Virus record (IMG/VR): IMGVR_UViG_3300022927_000134
Location: 1-22,559 of that record
Direction: 5' to 3' (one strand)
DNA length: 22,559 nucleotides
Source: a virus
Shown: one piece after another, positions 21,748 to 22,559 of the stretch
Numbering within the stretch: position 1 is the first letter of the stretch
Layout of the letters: each line of letters opens with the position of its first letter
The notes under the pieces: model-generated
Told to the model about the DNA's origin: nothing
The model's database searches: none
The model's input: the letters and a program-made list of their open reading frames with translations, nothing else
Position numbers and translations under genes: made by a program

Positions 21748-22559
21748 ATCCAGCATCAACATCAAAAAAACATACAAGTGACATGGTAGTTGTATCCATA
21801 GTTGTTCCAGCTGAAGTACACTGCATATTAATTGCATCTCCAGCTACAAAACTAAGTGGTGTATCAAACTCAACAACAGATGTACCAGCTCCAGTAAGGC
21901 TAACCTGATAGCCAGTTCCTTGCAAAGAGCCATTCTTGATAACTTGAACAACAAGAGTATCTACTGCCGAACTTCCCATCCACAAAGCTGCAGAATGTAC
22001 AACTCCATCGAATGGCATTGGAAGCTCTGAGCCTGTTGCACCATTACCTAAAGAAAAATTTTGCCCAACAGTTAGTCCGTTAGCTGCAGACTCTTCTCCA
22101 AGAATAATAAACATTTGTCCACCAATTGTATTTGGAGAAACATATTCTGTAGTATCTGGAAGTGCTCCAACATCTGAGGCATTTACAGTAACCCATTCAG
22201 TATCATAGTCATCACCTGATGACTTTACTAAAGTTTGTCCAGTTGTTCCACCAGCTGGTACTCCTTCGCCATCTGCGCCGTCTGCACCGTCTGCACCGTC
22301 TGTACCGTTTGTGCCGTCTGTACCGTTTGTGCCAGCTGCTCCAGTAGGGCCTGTTGGTCCAGTAGGTCCAAACAGCTGTGCCAAAGCAGTCCAGCTACCG
22401 TCAAGATACTGATAGAATAAACCAAAGTCTGAACCAGTACCGTCTAAGTCAACATAGACATCATATTCTGATGGGGTAATACCTGATTCACTAAAAAAAG
22501 TTTCTGGTGGATCTTCTCCAGCATATATTGTGCTACCCCTTGGTCCTTGTGGTCCAAAG
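21743..22559 (-). CDS. Collagen-like tail fibre A (5' end beyond window)
   Basis: The frame is open to the right edge, so about 271 C-terminal residues are visible and the true start lies outside. An apparent TTG start at 22384 is internal, because fibre sequence continues in frame before it (GPQGPRGSTIYAGEDPP, VDLDGTGSDFGLFYQYLDGS). Two collagen-like Gly-X-Y blocks flank that module. The second contains a run of GTNGTDGTNG / GADGADGADG units. The last 105 residues (VGQNFSLGNG ... GSSAVDTLVVQVIKNG ... TPLSFVAGDAINM) are homologous to the C-terminus of fibre C. It is probably a trimeric fibre with a collagen stalk and a globular tip. Confidence 0.85.
   Translation of the reverse strand, partial: FGPQGPRGSTIYAGEDPPETFFSESGITPSEYDVYVDLDGTGSDFGLFYQYLDGSWTALAQLFGPTGPTGPTGAAGTNGTDGTNGTDGADGADGADGEGVPAGGTTGQTLVKSSGDDYDTEWVTVNASDVGALPDTTEYVSPNTIGGQMFIILGEESAANGLTVGQNFSLGNGATGSELPMPFDGVVHSAALWMGSSAVDTLVVQVIKNGSLQGTGYQVSLTGAGTSVVEFDTPLSFVAGDAINMQCTSAGTTMDTTTMSLVCFFDVDAGS
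22270..22332 (-). repeat. 9-bp tandem repeat encoding Gly-Thr/Ala-Asp/Asn units
   Basis: Seven near-identical 9-base units (plus strand CGTCTGCAC, CGTCTGTAC or CGTTTGTGC) lie in the collagen stalk of fibre A. Each encodes one triplet plus part of the next Gly-X-Y. Gain or loss of a unit would keep the frame and alter stalk length. Confidence 0.85.

Noticed and set aside
22384-22559. TTG at 22384 as the start of the collagen-like fibre
   Set aside because: The same frame stays open to the window edge and encodes fibre-like sequence with another collagen block before that codon, and no Shine-Dalgarno sequence precedes it.
1-22559. tRNA genes, CRISPR arrays, insertion sequences, integrase or attachment sites
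   Set aside because: No cloverleaf, regularly spaced repeats, transposase-like frames or recombinase motifs were seen. The repeats present are inside fibre genes.

Overview
The window is a virion-structure region of a tailed double-stranded DNA phage (or prophage). Every credible gene lies on the minus strand, so transcription runs from the right edge to the left. An HK97-type portal, protease, capsid and connector set, a tail-tube protein, tail-assembly chaperones and a tape-measure protein, with no tail-sheath gene, point to a long non-contractile (siphovirus) tail. The host is inferred, not proven. The DNA is AT-rich by eye. Several genes appear to begin directly at a transcription start (leaderless), and one fibre starts with an N-terminus typical of actinophage fibres. 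Other fibre modules resemble those of aquatic phages. A low-GC aquatic actinobacterium would fit all of this, with moderate confidence at best.

Layout in the direction of transcription. (1) 22559-15599 is a fibre/adhesin cassette. It holds a collagen-like fibre cut by the window edge, two small proteins of unknown role, three mosaic fibre proteins, a family-2 glycosyltransferase with TPR-like repeats, a collagen-like fibre, a 71-aa protein, a glycine-rich adhesin and a short fibre-associated protein. (2) 15580-11316 holds a 1292-aa protein with laminin-G/jelly-roll-like segments and a 122-aa protein of unknown role. (3) 11316-7260 is the head module: portal, a maturation protease with a scaffold fused at its C-terminus, and the major capsid protein. 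A strong in-frame ribosome-binding site should also produce the scaffold alone. A terminator follows the capsid gene. (4) 7173-4317 is the neck: a small protein, a head-tail adaptor with an Ig-like N-terminus, a stopper candidate, a gp10-like connector and a tail terminator. (5) 4251-1 is the tail: tail tube (followed by a second terminator), two related tail-assembly chaperones, and a tape-measure protein cut by the left edge. There is no stretch over 300 bases without a gene.

The most distinctive signals are regulatory and modular. About twelve gene starts are preceded by a TATAAT-like box, mostly in the extended form TGnTAnnnT and with no visible -35 box. In four cases exactly six bases separate the box from the ATG and no Shine-Dalgarno sequence is present, which is the geometry of a leaderless mRNA. 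The capsid and tail-tube genes each end in a strong terminator, and a new promoter-like box follows each one. The tail-assembly chaperone appears to be made in long and short versions from two separate, duplicated genes with their own promoters, instead of the usual ribosomal frameshift. The fibre genes share N-terminal, central and C-terminal domains in different combinations.
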